This document shows, piece by piece, positions 8,099 through 16,557 of a stretch of 46,273 nt of DNA; positions within the stretch are counted from its first letter, which is position 1; each line of letters opens with the position of its first letter. The notes under the pieces were generated by a model that worked only from the letters and a program-made list of their open reading frames with translations, ran no database searches and was not told where the DNA came from. The position numbers were made by a program, and so were the translations under genes. Origin of the DNA: an uncultured Gluconobacter sp. (GTDB taxonomy: Bacteria; Pseudomonadota; Alphaproteobacteria; Acetobacterales; Acetobacteraceae); contig CALFLO010000013.1 of assembly GCA_937880175.1 (NCBI GenBank), forward strand, positions 1 to 46,273. Direction: 5' to 3'.

Positions 8099-10783
8099 TC
8101 AGAACGCGGCGGAAACCGTTCCGAAGAACATGCGTGGGGCTGTCGGATAGCCGGTATAGGTGTTGGCATCGCCTGCGGAAATCGAAGACCACGACCGCGC
8201 ATTCGTCAGGTTGCTGGCGTTGAACTGGAGCTTGAGGCTGTTCATGTGCGGGATCTGGCGGAAGGTGTAGCTGGAGCTGAAGGCAAGCTGCACGCGGGGC
8301 GGCACCATGACGCTGTTGGTAATCGTGCCCGGACGCACGCCCATATAGCTGCCGCTGAACTGGGCATTGAAGCCGCCCTGATTGTAGTTGACGGCGAACT
8401 TGTCGGACCAGGCCGGAATGGCGGGGACTTTCTTGCCCTTTGTCGCATACAGCGTTGCGCCATCCATGAAGTCGTTGCCGTAGATGCTGCTGACATAGGA
8501 CACGGCATCATAGATCGAGAAATGCGGTCCGAAACGCAGTGTGAAGGACATGTCCATGCCGTTCGTCGAGACGCTGCCGAGGTTCGCTACCGTATTGCCG
8601 ACGCCGGAAATGCCCTGACCCGGCGGCGAAATGGTGCCGAGACGGTTGTAGAAATCGACGTGATAATATTCGAGCTGCCCGCTGATGCCGGTCAGGATGC
8701 GCGTATTGATCGGGTGGCTGGTGCGGATGCCGGTTTCATAGGTCCATGACGACTCAGGCTTGCCGCTGCGCTTGAACTTCTCGAAATCCGCCTGATTGGA
8801 CACGGCCCAGGGAGAAGTCGAGCCATATCCGGTGGAGGCGAAGGAATCCATGTTCTCCTGGATATTCGCGAAGAGCTGTTCGTGCTGGGTGAAGTTCCAC
8901 AGCGCGCCGAAGGCTGGTAGGAACGGATTGTAGGACGGGATCGTGCCGCCTGCGATGGTCTGGGTGCTGGTATCGACGATCGTCTTCGCACCCTTCACCG
9001 ACGAGGCCAGCGACTGCGGCAGGGCAGCGACCGGCAGCGTGCCGTTCGTATAGACCAGTTCGGACTTGAACCCTGCCGTCAGAGTGAGGCGTGGCGTGAC
9101 CTTCCAGCTGTCCTGAAGGTGTGTGACGAAGGTGTTGGTGTAGAACGCGTTGTTCCACTGCGTGAACAGCGGGTTGGTCGGGCGCGTATAGGGCGTCAGC
9201 GTGTCGTTCCTGGTGAGCGGATACCAGTAGCGGCCCTGTTCGTTGTTGTTGCGCTCATACCAGCCGCCCAGTTCGATGTTGTGATGGCCGAGGCGATAAT
9301 GCAGCGTGCTGGTCAGGCCGCCGCGATAGTCGCTGTATTCCGTGGTGCGGACGGCAAAACCCGTGCCTCCGGTCGCGTTCCAGACCTTCGGGTCGATCCC
9401 CGCGACACTGTAGGTGAACTGGCCGTTCTTGATGTATTTCGTGCCGGTCGGGTCGAGATAGCTTCCAAGGATCGTCAGGATCGCGTTCGTGCGGATGGAT
9501 GTCGCCACCACGCCTGCGCCATCGTCGTAATGGAAGTAAAGCTGGTTGTCCCAGTTCAGGTTCGGGGAGAACCGGTGGGAAATCTTCAGATAGGTCAGGT
9601 AGTCGGTCCGCTGCGCGGCGGAAAAGTAATACTTGTTGTTCGGCGTTGCCGGTCCGGCTTTGGTCGAGCTTTCAGCCGGGTATCCCGCCATGGCGGCGTT
9701 CAGATCCGGGAAGAACGCACCGCGTGCATACAGATCGGTAGGCGCCGTCAGGCCCTGCGTGTTTGGCTCGGCCTTGTTCTGCCAGTCGAAATAGGCGGTG
9801 ATGGTGGTGTTTTCGCCCTTGTGGACGAACTTTCCATTCACCTGATAACCGCCCTGCCGGTTGGCGTTACCGAGGTTCCACGGACGGGCGTCCTGACGGG
9901 CGAACGCCATATAGGCTGAATTGCCGTTGCCGAAATTGCCCGTATCGACGCGCGCGAAGGTGCGGAACGTGGAATAGCTGCCGAAGGTCTGGTTGATCGT
10001 GGCGCCGGCTTTCTGCTTCGGGTCACGCGTGGTGAACTCGATCGTCCCGCCCAGATTGCTGGTCGAGGCCGTACCCAGCGCACCGGCGCCAGAGGACAGG
10101 GACGTCGATCCGATGTCTTCACTGATGGCCGCGCGCTGCGGAGACAGGCCGTTATAGTTGCCATAAGCCCCGGCCCCGAGCGGCACGCCGTCCATCGTGT
10201 AGCCGAGCTGGTTCTGGTTGAAGCCGTGGACGTAAATGCTGGAGTTCTGCTCGTTATTGCCCCAGGGATCGACGTTGGTGAACGTGACACCTGGCAGAAG
10301 ATCCAGCGCCTGCATCGGGCTCTGGCCCGGCATGAGCGTCTGCATTTCGTCACCGCTGACGCTCATGACCGAACGGGTACGGTGGCCGGTTGCGACGATC
10401 TGCTCGATCTCATGCGCCTGCGTCTCACGCAGGCGCTGCGGCTTTGGGCGCGCAGAGGTATCCTTGCGGATGATGACGCCGCCATCGGGCATGGCCTCGG
10501 CCTTCAGTCCGCTCCCGCGCAGAAGGCGTTTGACCGCATCGTCCGCCGAGAGCGTGCCATCCACGGCTGGCGCGCGAAGATGGGCCACCGCATCGGACGT
10601 GAAGATGATGTTGCGGCCGGTCTGCTGCCCCAGTGTCACGAGGGCCTGCCCCATGGGCTGGGGGGCGATATGCACGTTCGAAGCCGGGGCAGCGAAGGCA
10701 CTGGACAGCGTCTGCGTCAGAATGGTCGCGCCTGCCGACAGAAGCAGAACGGTGCGGCGGGGGTAACGGGTGGACGGGGTCAT
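8099..10783 (-). CDS. TonB-dependent outer-membrane receptor with STN signalling domain
   Basis: This 894-residue protein has a signal peptide ending about ...LSSAFA. An STN domain follows (about residues 36-107, with QALVTLGQQTGRNIIF and VKRLLRGSGL), then a plug with ...MQALDLLPGVTFTNVDPWGNNEQNSSIYVHG and a 22-strand-type barrel ending in the aromatic C-terminus FFGTVSAAF. STN receptors signal substrate binding through TonB to FecR and an ECF sigma factor, and both partners lie directly upstream in the same direction. The ligand is unknown; iron chelates are usual, but the divergent PhoD phosphatase and Pho-like site make a phosphate-linked ligand possible. Its Shine-Dalgarno AGGAA lies inside a hairpin (see 10793-10829). 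Confidence 0.92.
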   Translation of the reverse strand: MTPSTRYPRRTVLLLSAGATILTQTLSSAFAAPASNVHIAPQPMGQALVTLGQQTGRNIIFTSDAVAHLRAPAVDGTLSADDAVKRLLRGSGLKAEAMPDGGVIIRKDTSARPKPQRLRETQAHEIEQIVATGHRTRSVMSVSGDEMQTLMPGQSPMQALDLLPGVTFTNVDPWGNNEQNSSIYVHGFNQNQLGYTMDGVPLGAGAYGNYNGLSPQRAAISEDIGSTSLSSGAGALGTASTSNLGGTIEFTTRDPKQKAGATINQTFGSYSTFRTFARVDTGNFGNGNSAYMAFARQDARPWNLGNANRQGGYQVNGKFVHKGENTTITAYFDWQNKAEPNTQGLTAPTDLYARGAFFPDLNAAMAGYPAESSTKAGPATPNNKYYFSAAQRTDYLTYLKISHRFSPNLNWDNQLYFHYDDGAGVVATSIRTNAILTILGSYLDPTGTKYIKNGQFTYSVAGIDPKVWNATGGTGFAVRTTEYSDYRGGLTSTLHYRLGHHNIELGGWYERNNNEQGRYWYPLTRNDTLTPYTRPTNPLFTQWNNAFYTNTFVTHLQDSWKVTPRLTLTAGFKSELVYTNGTLPVAALPQSLASSVKGAKTIVDTSTQTIAGGTIPSYNPFLPAFGALWNFTQHEQLFANIQENMDSFASTGYGSTSPWAVSNQADFEKFKRSGKPESSWTYETGIRTSHPINTRILTGISGQLEYYHVDFYNRLGTISPPGQGISGVGNTVANLGSVSTNGMDMSFTLRFGPHFSIYDAVSYVSSIYGNDFMDGATLYATKGKKVPAIPAWSDKFAVNYNQGGFNAQFSGSYMGVRPGTITNSVMVPPRVQLAFSSSYTFRQIPHMNSLKLQFNASNLTNARSWSSISAGDANTYTGYPTAPRMFFGTVSAAF

Positions 10784-10792
10784 GGGGCTCGT

Positions 10793-10829
10793 TTCCTGTC
10801 GTCGGGCCTGAATGCGGTCTCGACAGGAA
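10793..10829 (-). promoter_or_regulatory. Hairpin sequestering the receptor's ribosome-binding site
   Basis: TTCCTGTCG (plus 10793-10801) and CGACAGGAA (10821-10829) form a perfect 9-bp inverted repeat. In the minus-strand mRNA the arm nearest the gene reads CGACAGGAA, and its AGGAA is the only good Shine-Dalgarno for the receptor ATG at 10783 (about 9 nt spacing). Folding would hide the ribosome-binding site. Confidence 0.55.
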
Positions 10830-10837
10830 GACAGATG

Positions 10838-10873
10838 AAAAAACGAAAACCTCAGCGTGATGCAACGGTTTTC
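10838..10873 (-). terminator. Attenuator-like hairpin plus T-run between fecR and the receptor gene
   Basis: On the minus strand GAAAACC (10873-10867) pairs with GGTTTTC (10851-10845), and after one base come six T residues (10843-10838). The stem is weak and AT-rich, so this could be a partial terminator that sets the fecR:receptor ratio rather than an operon end. Confidence 0.45.
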
Positions 10874-10882
10874 ATCGAAACG

Positions 10883-11800
10883 TCACAAAGCAACAATTTC
10901 GTAAGCATTGTGCGCGGGCCGGATCCGCAGCGGCAGCAGATGGGGGAGCATCTGCAAAAACGCGTCCCCCTGCCGGACGTGATAAACGCCGCTCAGACGC
11001 TGCGACGCCAGACGCGGCGCGGACAGCACGATCTGCCGTGAGGCATAGCGGTTGATTTCCTGAATAACGTCCGCCAGCGGCTGATTGCGGAACACAAGCT
11101 CGCCGCCCTGCCAGGACAGCAGCGTTTCCAGATCCGGATAGTCGATGTTCCAACCCCCGTTGCGGTACATCCGCAGACGCTGCCCGGGCATGACCCAGCG
11201 TCCGGCCGCGCGCAGGGCCACAGCGCTCAGGAATACCTTGCCCCGGACGGCCGTGACTTCCGTATCGCCCCGGTTGATCCGGATATCGGCCGCCGTCTGG
11301 TCGTGAAGCTGCACGGTCATGCCATCGGCGGAGAGATGGAACGGGTCGGGACCGGTGGTCGAGAGCATGACCTGTCCGTGACAGAGCCTTGCCTGCCGTC
11401 CATTAAGCCCCACAACAAGGCGCGTCTGGGTGTCGAGGCGGCAATGAGTGTGAGGCGTGATGTGGATATCGCGGATGCTGCCCGTGCCCGTCTCTTCGAT
11501 CCGGCTGGCATGCGCGCCTTCCCAGGGCGGCGCTGCGAGAAAGACGGTCGCGACCAGTCCGGCCAGCGCATGGCGACGGCTGAGCGCGGGGCCTCGGGTC
11601 GCACGGGTCGGAATCGTCACGGGCGCGGGGCAGGAAAGGCCGCCGGACAGCTCCCACAGTTCGGTCATATGTTCGAAGACCGGACCGTTCCGCGGATCGC
11701 TCGTCAGCCAGTCCCGGAACCTGTCATGATCGAGGGGCGTGCAGTCCCCGGCATGCAGGCGCGCAATCCATTCTGCCGCGCGGGTTTTGATGACATCCAT
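10883..11800 (-). CDS. fecR: FecR-family anti-sigma/sigma-regulatory membrane protein
   Basis: This 305-residue protein has a cytoplasmic N-terminal FecR domain (about residues 5-50, RAAEWIARLHAGDCTPLDHDRFRDWL and DPRNGPVFEHMTELWEL). A single membrane segment follows at about 77-92, preceded by RRHALAGLVATV, a twin-arginine-like feature. The periplasmic FecR domain holds RLCHGQVML and DTEVTAVRGKVFLSAV, and a C-terminal STN-like region holds LADVIQEINRYASRQIVLS. It would receive the signal from the receptor's STN domain and control the adjacent sigma factor. It starts 12 bp after the sigma-factor stop, so the two are cotranscribed. The 99-bp gap to the receptor carries two hairpins. Confidence 0.9.
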   Translation of the reverse strand: MDVIKTRAAEWIARLHAGDCTPLDHDRFRDWLTSDPRNGPVFEHMTELWELSGGLSCPAPVTIPTRATRGPALSRRHALAGLVATVFLAAPPWEGAHASRIEETGTGSIRDIHITPHTHCRLDTQTRLVVGLNGRQARLCHGQVMLSTTGPDPFHLSADGMTVQLHDQTAADIRINRGDTEVTAVRGKVFLSAVALRAAGRWVMPGQRLRMYRNGGWNIDYPDLETLLSWQGGELVFRNQPLADVIQEINRYASRQIVLSAPRLASQRLSGVYHVRQGDAFLQMLPHLLPLRIRPAHNAYEIVAL

Positions 11801-11812
11801 CAGATCGGTATT

Positions 11813-12319
11813 TCAGTGGTCCATCCATGTTGAAAGGAAGACCAGCGCCTTTGCGATATGTTTTTCAACACTGCTTTCACTGATCGTCAGTGATTGCGCA
11901 ATATGGCTGTACTTCATTTTTTCAACACGGTTCATCAGAAAGATCTGACGGGTCCTGTCCGGAAGCTGTTCGCAGCCCGCATGAAAATGCGCGAGCTTCT
12001 GGCTCGATTCATAAATTTGCTCCTGTGACGGCGCGGGGTCCGGGGTGTCGAGAAGCGTCTCGAACCCTTCCGCCGCCTGGACGCATCCCTGCTGCTCGCG
12101 TCGGATCGCATTGAGCGAGGAATTGATGGCGCTGCGGGTGATATAGGCGTCCTGATGCTGCACGCTGCCTTCAGGGCGCTCGAAATAGCTCATGAACGCG
12201 TTCTGAAGATGATCATCCGCATCATCCCGGCGGGTCCGGGAACGCACCCTGCGATAAAGACGCAACCATTCCTGCTGACAGCGCATCCATGTTCCCGTTG
12301 CTGGACGTTTCCGAATCAC
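11813..12319 (-). CDS. fecI: FecI-type ECF RNA polymerase sigma factor
   Basis: This 168-residue ECF sigma factor has a region-2 segment (WLRLYRRVRSRTRRDDADDHLQNAFMSYFE) and a region-4 helix-turn-helix (LPDRTRQIFLMNRVEKMKYSHIAQSLTISESSVEKHIAKAL). It belongs to the iron-starvation FecI group, activated through FecR when the cognate TonB receptor binds its ligand. The start is either GTG 12319 or ATG 12286; neither has a clear Shine-Dalgarno. The order sigma, anti-sigma, receptor is the classical cell-surface-signalling layout. The promoter lies in the 206-bp gap to the divergent phoD-like gene, which contains a Pho-box-like site and an 8-bp direct repeat. Confidence 0.88.
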   Translation of the reverse strand: MIRKRPATGTWMRCQQEWLRLYRRVRSRTRRDDADDHLQNAFMSYFERPEGSVQHQDAYITRSAINSSLNAIRREQQGCVQAAEGFETLLDTPDPAPSQEQIYESSQKLAHFHAGCEQLPDRTRQIFLMNRVEKMKYSHIAQSLTISESSVEKHIAKALVFLSTWMDH

Positions 12320-12368
12320 AGCCGCGCCGGGGAGTTTGTCCGAGCAGCGGCGGATCAGCGTTTAGGGA

Positions 12369-12390
12369 ATTCGTGAGCGCTCATTCGTGA
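12369..12390. repeat. Direct repeat ATTCGTGA x2
   Basis: ATTCGTGA occurs at 12369-12376 and 12383-12390, separated by 6 bp that complete a 10-bp palindrome TGAGCGCTCA (12374-12383). Tandem 8-mers 14 bp apart in a divergent promoter region are a plausible regulator site. Confidence 0.4.
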
Positions 12391-12404
12391 CAGTTTCATG
12401 AAAT
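12387..12404 (-). promoter_or_regulatory. Pho-box-like site between fecI and the PhoD-type phosphatase
   Basis: Read on the minus strand, 12404-12387 is ATTTCATGAAACTGTCAC. Against the enterobacterial Pho box (CTGTCAT, 4-nt A/T spacer, CTGTCAY) it matches 15 of 18 positions, with a perfect second heptamer. Its orientation points to fecI, about 70 nt upstream of the GTG. A PhoB site beside a PhoD phosphatase is reasonable, but this is a single match judged by eye. Confidence 0.4.
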
Positions 12405-12478
12405 GCCGCTTCGGGGAGTGGGCAAAACCCCGTTCCAAGTGTCCACAGAGCGGAGGGCGTGTGTCCCAAGACCTCTGG

Positions 12479-12506
12479 GAGCCCGGTTCCGCTGCGAACC
12501 GGGCTC
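12479..12506 (+). promoter_or_regulatory. Strong 11-bp hairpin in the phoD-like leader
   Basis: GAGCCCGGTTC (12479-12489), loop CGCTGC, GAACCGGGCTC (12496-12506): a perfect 11-bp stem ending 20 nt before the ATG and just before the AGGAAAG Shine-Dalgarno. A competing weaker stem TCCCA/TGGGA (12464-12468 with 12476-12480) shares its 5' bases. No T-run follows, so it is not a normal terminator; it may be a leader control or mRNA stability element. Confidence 0.5.
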
Positions 12507-12525
12507 TGTAGGAAAGAACTGCTGC

Positions 12526-14124
12526 ATGGTGTTCATGAAACGTAGAAGCCTGCTGACCGGCCTTGGCGCGGGTCTCCTCCTGTCCACGCGGGTCCGTGCC
12601 CTGCGTGCGGCCGTTCCGCGCGATCTAGAAAAGAACCCGAGCTTCAAAGCCTCCCCGTTCCAGCTCGGCGTGGCCTCTGGCGATCCGGCCTCCGACGGGC
12701 TGGTGCTCTGGACGCGGCTGGCACCGGATCCGCTACAGGAGGCGGGGGGCATGGACGTCCTCAAGCCGGTTCTGGTGAACTGGGAGATCAGCGAGAATGA
12801 AACGTTCTCGAAGCCCGTGCAGAGCGGACAGACACTGGCGCATCCCGAACTGGCCCATTCGGTTCATGTCGAGGTGGCGGGTCTGAAGCCGGACCGCCCA
12901 TACTGGTATCGCTTCCATATCGCAGGTTACGAAAGTGCCATTGGCCGGGGTCGCACGCTCCCGCTGCCGGGTGCACCGCTGTCGCGTGTGCGCTTTGCCG
13001 CAGCCGGCTGCCAGCATTACGAATATGGCTACTACACCGCCTGGCGCGCCATCGCGAACGAGCCGATCGACTTCGTGTTCCACTATGGCGATTACATTTA
13101 CGAAGGCCCGGACAGCGGGGATCATCTGCGCGACATCGACGGCCAGAAAGCGCATGTCCTGCGCCGCCATGTCGGACCGGAATGTTATTCGCTGGACGAA
13201 TATCGCCGCCGTTATGCCCAGTACAAAATGGATCCGGATCTTCAGGCCGCCCATGCGGCAACGTCCTGGATCGTCAGCTTTGACGACCACGAGATCGACA
13301 ACAACTGGGCCGGGGATACCGATCAGGACGGCACGCCGCCGGAGATTTTCCGTCTGCGCCGGGCCTCGGGGCTACAGGCGTATTACGAGAACATGCCGCT
13401 GCGGGCGACGTCCATTCCCGATGGCAGCCACATGCAGCTTTATCGCAGCTTCCGCTTCGGTGACCTGATGAACATGTTCGTGCTGGATACGCGCCAGTAT
13501 CGCAGCGATCAGGCTTATGGCGACACGAATGCGGCGCAGGGTAGGGACGTCTGGTCGCCGGAGCGCACCATGATGGGCGCGCAGCAGGAAGAATGGCTGT
13601 TCGATGGTCTGGGACAGTCGAATGCGAAGTGGAACCTGCTGGCGCATCAGGTCATGCTTATGGATCTGGCGCATCGCAAATCCGCCCATTCTGAGCTGGT
13701 TTACAGCATGGATCAGTGGTCGGGCTATCTCTACAGCCGCAAGCGCCTGCTGGACTTCATCGACACGCATTGTCCCGGTAACGTGGTCAACGTGACCGGG
13801 GACGCGCACCGGCATTTCGCAGGAGACCTGCTGCTTGAACCGGGTCGGGGCAAGCCGGTCTCGGTCGAGTTCCTGGCGACGTCCATTTCATCGGGCGCGG
13901 ACGGACTGGGCGATGACGATCATTTCAGCCGGATTGCCCGCAGCCTGAATCCGCATCTGAAGGCCACGACCGACAGGCGCGGTTATGTTCTGTGTGATGT
14001 CGGGCCGGAAGTGTGGCACGCCGATCTTAAGACTATTGATCGGGTCATGGTACGGGACGGCGCGCTGTCCACCTATGCCAGCTTCGCCGTCGAGCGCGGC
14101 AATCCGGGCCTTCAGAAGGCCTGA
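12526..14124 (+). CDS. phoD: Alkaline phosphatase D (PhoD) family, Tat-exported
   Basis: This 532-residue metallophosphoesterase has an N-terminal twin-arginine signal (MKRRSLLTGLGAGLLL) followed by the PhoD N-terminal beta domain (FQLGVASGDPASDGLVLWTRLAP). The catalytic domain has FHYGDYIYEG, SFDDHEIDNNWAGD and NVTGDAHRHFAGD, the Fe/Ca ligand blocks of the family. It would release phosphate from phosphodiesters and monoesters in the periplasm. ATG 12526 is chosen because AGGAAAG lies 9 nt upstream; the in-frame extension back to 12403 crosses a strong hairpin and is not protein-like. It is divergent from the fecI-fecR-receptor operon. Pho regulation is likely from the function and hinted by the site at 12387-12404. 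Confidence 0.9.
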   Translation: MVFMKRRSLLTGLGAGLLLSTRVRALRAAVPRDLEKNPSFKASPFQLGVASGDPASDGLVLWTRLAPDPLQEAGGMDVLKPVLVNWEISENETFSKPVQSGQTLAHPELAHSVHVEVAGLKPDRPYWYRFHIAGYESAIGRGRTLPLPGAPLSRVRFAAAGCQHYEYGYYTAWRAIANEPIDFVFHYGDYIYEGPDSGDHLRDIDGQKAHVLRRHVGPECYSLDEYRRRYAQYKMDPDLQAAHAATSWIVSFDDHEIDNNWAGDTDQDGTPPEIFRLRRASGLQAYYENMPLRATSIPDGSHMQLYRSFRFGDLMNMFVLDTRQYRSDQAYGDTNAAQGRDVWSPERTMMGAQQEEWLFDGLGQSNAKWNLLAHQVMLMDLAHRKSAHSELVYSMDQWSGYLYSRKRLLDFIDTHCPGNVVNVTGDAHRHFAGDLLLEPGRGKPVSVEFLATSISSGADGLGDDDHFSRIARSLNPHLKATTDRRGYVLCDVGPEVWHADLKTIDRVMVRDGALSTYASFAVERGNPGLQKA

Positions 14125-14142
14125 TCCTGCAGGGCGGCTGTC

Positions 14143-14331
14143 TTAGTGGCAGCCACCCTTGCCGGACCGGTCACAGCCCGAGCAGCCGCCGCAGCCCTTG
14201 CCGACCGTGGGTTGCGGTGCGGACAGGCCCACGGCCGTGCGCAGGCGGCCCCAGCTTTGGGGGAAGAGCCGCGCATACCAGTAAATGGCGGCGGCGCAGA
14301 CGATCAGCAGGGCAACAGCAACTTCGATCAT
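14143..14331 (-). CDS. FeoB-associated Cys-rich small membrane protein
   Basis: This 62-residue protein has one N-terminal membrane helix (EVAVALLIVCAAAIYWYARL) and a cysteine-rich tail (GKGCGGCSGCDRSGKGGCH, five Cys). It resembles the small FeoB-associated cysteine-rich proteins found after feoB in many bacteria. Its ATG (14331-14329) shares its A with the feoB TGA stop (TGATG), so translation is coupled to feoB. The tail could bind iron or redox-sense for FeoB. It converges on phoD with an 18-bp gap. Confidence 0.75.
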   Translation of the reverse strand: MIEVAVALLIVCAAAIYWYARLFPQSWGRLRTAVGLSAPQPTVGKGCGGCSGCDRSGKGGCH

Positions 14332-16199
14332 CAGGGAACTCCCGTAATGGCGCGGGTGATGTGATAGGTCAGGAACGCCGCCAGATAGGCCAGTCCGAAC
14401 AGATACGCCGCAGCCCATAGAACGGTTCTGATGGACCCGGTTTCCCGCCGCATGACAGCCAGTGTGGAAATGCATTGCGGCGCATAAACATACCATGCCA
14501 GCAGCGAGAATGCTGTTGCCATGCTCCACTGCGTCGAGAGCAGCGGCAGGAGCTTGTCGGCCGCGCCGTCATCCGTGGCCCCGATGGCATAGACGGTCGC
14601 CAGTGAACTGACGGCCACCTCACGCGCCGCAAGGCCGGGGATCAGCGAGACGCAGATCTGCCAGTTGAAGCCGATGGGCGCGAAGACCCACTGCATCAGA
14701 TGCCCGATGCGCCCGGCCAGACTGTAATCAATGGCCGCACCCGGAGCGCCCGCGGGCGGCAGCGGGAAGCTCGACAGCGCCCAGAGCAGCACGTTCAGCG
14801 AGACGATGATCGTCCCCACGCGGGAGAGGAACATCACCGCGCGCTGCCACAGGCCGAGCGCGAGGCTCTTGAGGTTCGGGCGGCGATAGGGCGGCAGTTC
14901 GAGCAGCAGCGGGTGTTCTTCGGACTTCACGCCCCGCGTCATGACACGGGCCGCGATGACGCCGCTGATGATGGCCACAGCATAAAGCCCGAACAGGACC
15001 AGCCCCTGAAGCCCGAAAATCCCGAGCACCGTATGATGCGGCACGAACGCGCCGATCAGCAGCGTATAGACCGGCAAACGCGCCGAGCACGTCATGAGCG
15101 GCGCGATCAGGATCGTGACCAGACGGTCCCGCGGGTTCTGGATTGTCCGCGCCGCCATGATGCCCGGGATGGCGCAGGCGAAGCTCGACAGCAGGGGAAT
15201 AAAGGACCGGCCGCTCAGCCCGGCCAGCGCCATCAGCCTGTCCAGCAGGAAGGCGGCGCGCGGCAGATAGCCGGATTCCTCAAGGGCGAGGATCCACAGG
15301 AACAGGATGAGGATCTGCGGCAGGAACACGATGACCGTGCCAGCCCCTGCTAGCACGCCGTCGGCCAGCAGGCTGTGCAGGATGCCGTCCGGCAAGGGCT
15401 TGAGGACGATCTGCCCGAAGGTCGAAATCCCGCTGCCCAGTCCGTCCATGAGCGGCTGCGCCCAGGCGAAGACGGTCTGGAACATGACGAACAGCACGAC
15501 CAGAAGAATGACCGGCCCCCAGACCGGATGCAGGAACAGCCGGTCCAGCCGGTCCGTCAGGCGGTCCTTTCCGGCGGATGGATCAACGACATGCGCCGCC
15601 AGAAGCCGCCGCACTTCCATATGGGGGTCGATCCCCGCCGGAAAGGGCGCCGGAGGGGCGGGAAGAGGCAGATCGAAGGCTTGCAGAAGCGGCACCACGC
15701 CTGCGCGGTTGAGGCTGACGACGGGGACGATGGGCATGCCCAGATCGGCCTGCAAACCGGCGACGTCGATCTGAAGGCCATTGCGCCGGGCTTCGTCCAT
15801 CATGTTCAGCGCGACGATGACGGGCAGGCCGAGCTGCTTCAGTTCCAGCAGGAAGCGCAGATGCAGGCGCAGATTGGTTGCCGAAATGACGGCCACCAGC
15901 ATTTCCGGCTGGGGTTCGGAGCGGTGACGTCCCAGACAGACATCGCGCGTGACGTCCTCGTCCGGGCTCGTCGAATCAAGGCTGTAGGCGCCCGGCAGGT
16001 CGAGCACGCGGATCGCGCGGCCCTTGGGGGTGTTGAAGAACCCTTCCTTGCGCTCGACCGTCACACCCGCATAGTTCGCGACCTTCTGCCGGCTGCCCGT
16101 CAGCTGGTTGAACAGGGAGGTCTTGCCGCAGTTCGGATTTCCGACGAGGGCGATATGCAAAGGCGGGGCGGGCGTCTGCGGGGAGGCTGTCGAACTCAT
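14331..16199 (-). CDS. feoB: Ferrous iron transporter FeoB
   Basis: This 622-residue protein has an N-terminal G domain with G1 GNPNCGKTS (residues 20-28), G3 DLPG (67-70) and G4 NMMD (132-135). A membrane domain with the Gate repeats follows (SFIPLLSSFACAIPGIMAARTI and GLAAREVAVSSLATVYA). It imports Fe2+ across the inner membrane. It is shorter than E. coli FeoB (773) mainly at the C-terminus. It lies 5 nt after feoA and overlaps the Cys-rich gene by 1 bp, so this is a three-gene operon. A Fur-box-like site precedes feoA. Confidence 0.95.
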   Translation of the reverse strand: MSSTASPQTPAPPLHIALVGNPNCGKTSLFNQLTGSRQKVANYAGVTVERKEGFFNTPKGRAIRVLDLPGAYSLDSTSPDEDVTRDVCLGRHRSEPQPEMLVAVISATNLRLHLRFLLELKQLGLPVIVALNMMDEARRNGLQIDVAGLQADLGMPIVPVVSLNRAGVVPLLQAFDLPLPAPPAPFPAGIDPHMEVRRLLAAHVVDPSAGKDRLTDRLDRLFLHPVWGPVILLVVLFVMFQTVFAWAQPLMDGLGSGISTFGQIVLKPLPDGILHSLLADGVLAGAGTVIVFLPQILILFLWILALEESGYLPRAAFLLDRLMALAGLSGRSFIPLLSSFACAIPGIMAARTIQNPRDRLVTILIAPLMTCSARLPVYTLLIGAFVPHHTVLGIFGLQGLVLFGLYAVAIISGVIAARVMTRGVKSEEHPLLLELPPYRRPNLKSLALGLWQRAVMFLSRVGTIIVSLNVLLWALSSFPLPPAGAPGAAIDYSLAGRIGHLMQWVFAPIGFNWQICVSLIPGLAAREVAVSSLATVYAIGATDDGAADKLLPLLSTQWSMATAFSLLAWYVYAPQCISTLAVMRRETGSIRTVLWAAAYLFGLAYLAAFLTYHITRAITGVP

Positions 16200-16204
16200 G
16201 GAGG

Positions 16205-16513
16205 TCAGGAAGCAGTCCGCAGGCCCACGCGCGCGGCTTCACCCCGGCGCAGGGCAAAGCGCGACGTTCCCAGACGCACGGCGATCGGATCCCGGCCCAT
16301 CGGTCCGGTCGCGACAACCTGTACGGCCTCGCCGGGGACGAAGCCCAGCTCTTCCAGTCGTGTGGCGATCGGGTCCAGGGATGCACGCTGCTCGACCTTC
16401 TCGATCACGGCAGGTGTGCCCATGGGCAGTGTATCCAGATACAGCATCAGTTCGGTACCCCGGTAAGATGGCGCGGGCTCAGAGGCTCCGGCCTTCATCC
16501 TAGATAGGCGCAT
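16205..16513 (-). CDS. feoA: Ferrous iron transport protein FeoA
   Basis: This SH3-like FeoA protein of 102 residues from ATG 16513 (or 97 from ATG 16498) carries the family core LDTLPMGTPAVIEKVE, RLEELGFVPGEAVQVVATGPMGRDPIAVRLG and FALRRGEAARV. It is cytoplasmic and assists FeoB. Both candidate starts have short, imperfect purine stretches upstream (GGACGGGCAGG, or CTAGG). It is the first gene of the feo operon; a Fur-box-like site is centred about 30 bp upstream. Confidence 0.9.
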   Translation of the reverse strand: MRLSRMKAGASEPAPSYRGTELMLYLDTLPMGTPAVIEKVEQRASLDPIATRLEELGFVPGEAVQVVATGPMGRDPIAVRLGTSRFALRRGEAARVGLRTAS

Positions 16514-16535
16514 CCTGCCCGTCCGGGAAGAGGAG

Positions 16536-16550
16536 TGAGAATGATTTGCA
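16536..16550 (-). promoter_or_regulatory. Fur-box-like operator upstream of feoA
   Basis: Read towards feoA this is TGCAAATCATTCTCA, which matches the 7-1-7 Fur consensus TGATAATNATTATCA at 12 of 14 defined positions. Its place 22 nt before the first feoA ATG fits repression by iron-loaded Fur. Confidence 0.65.
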
Positions 16551-16557
16551 TCCGGAG

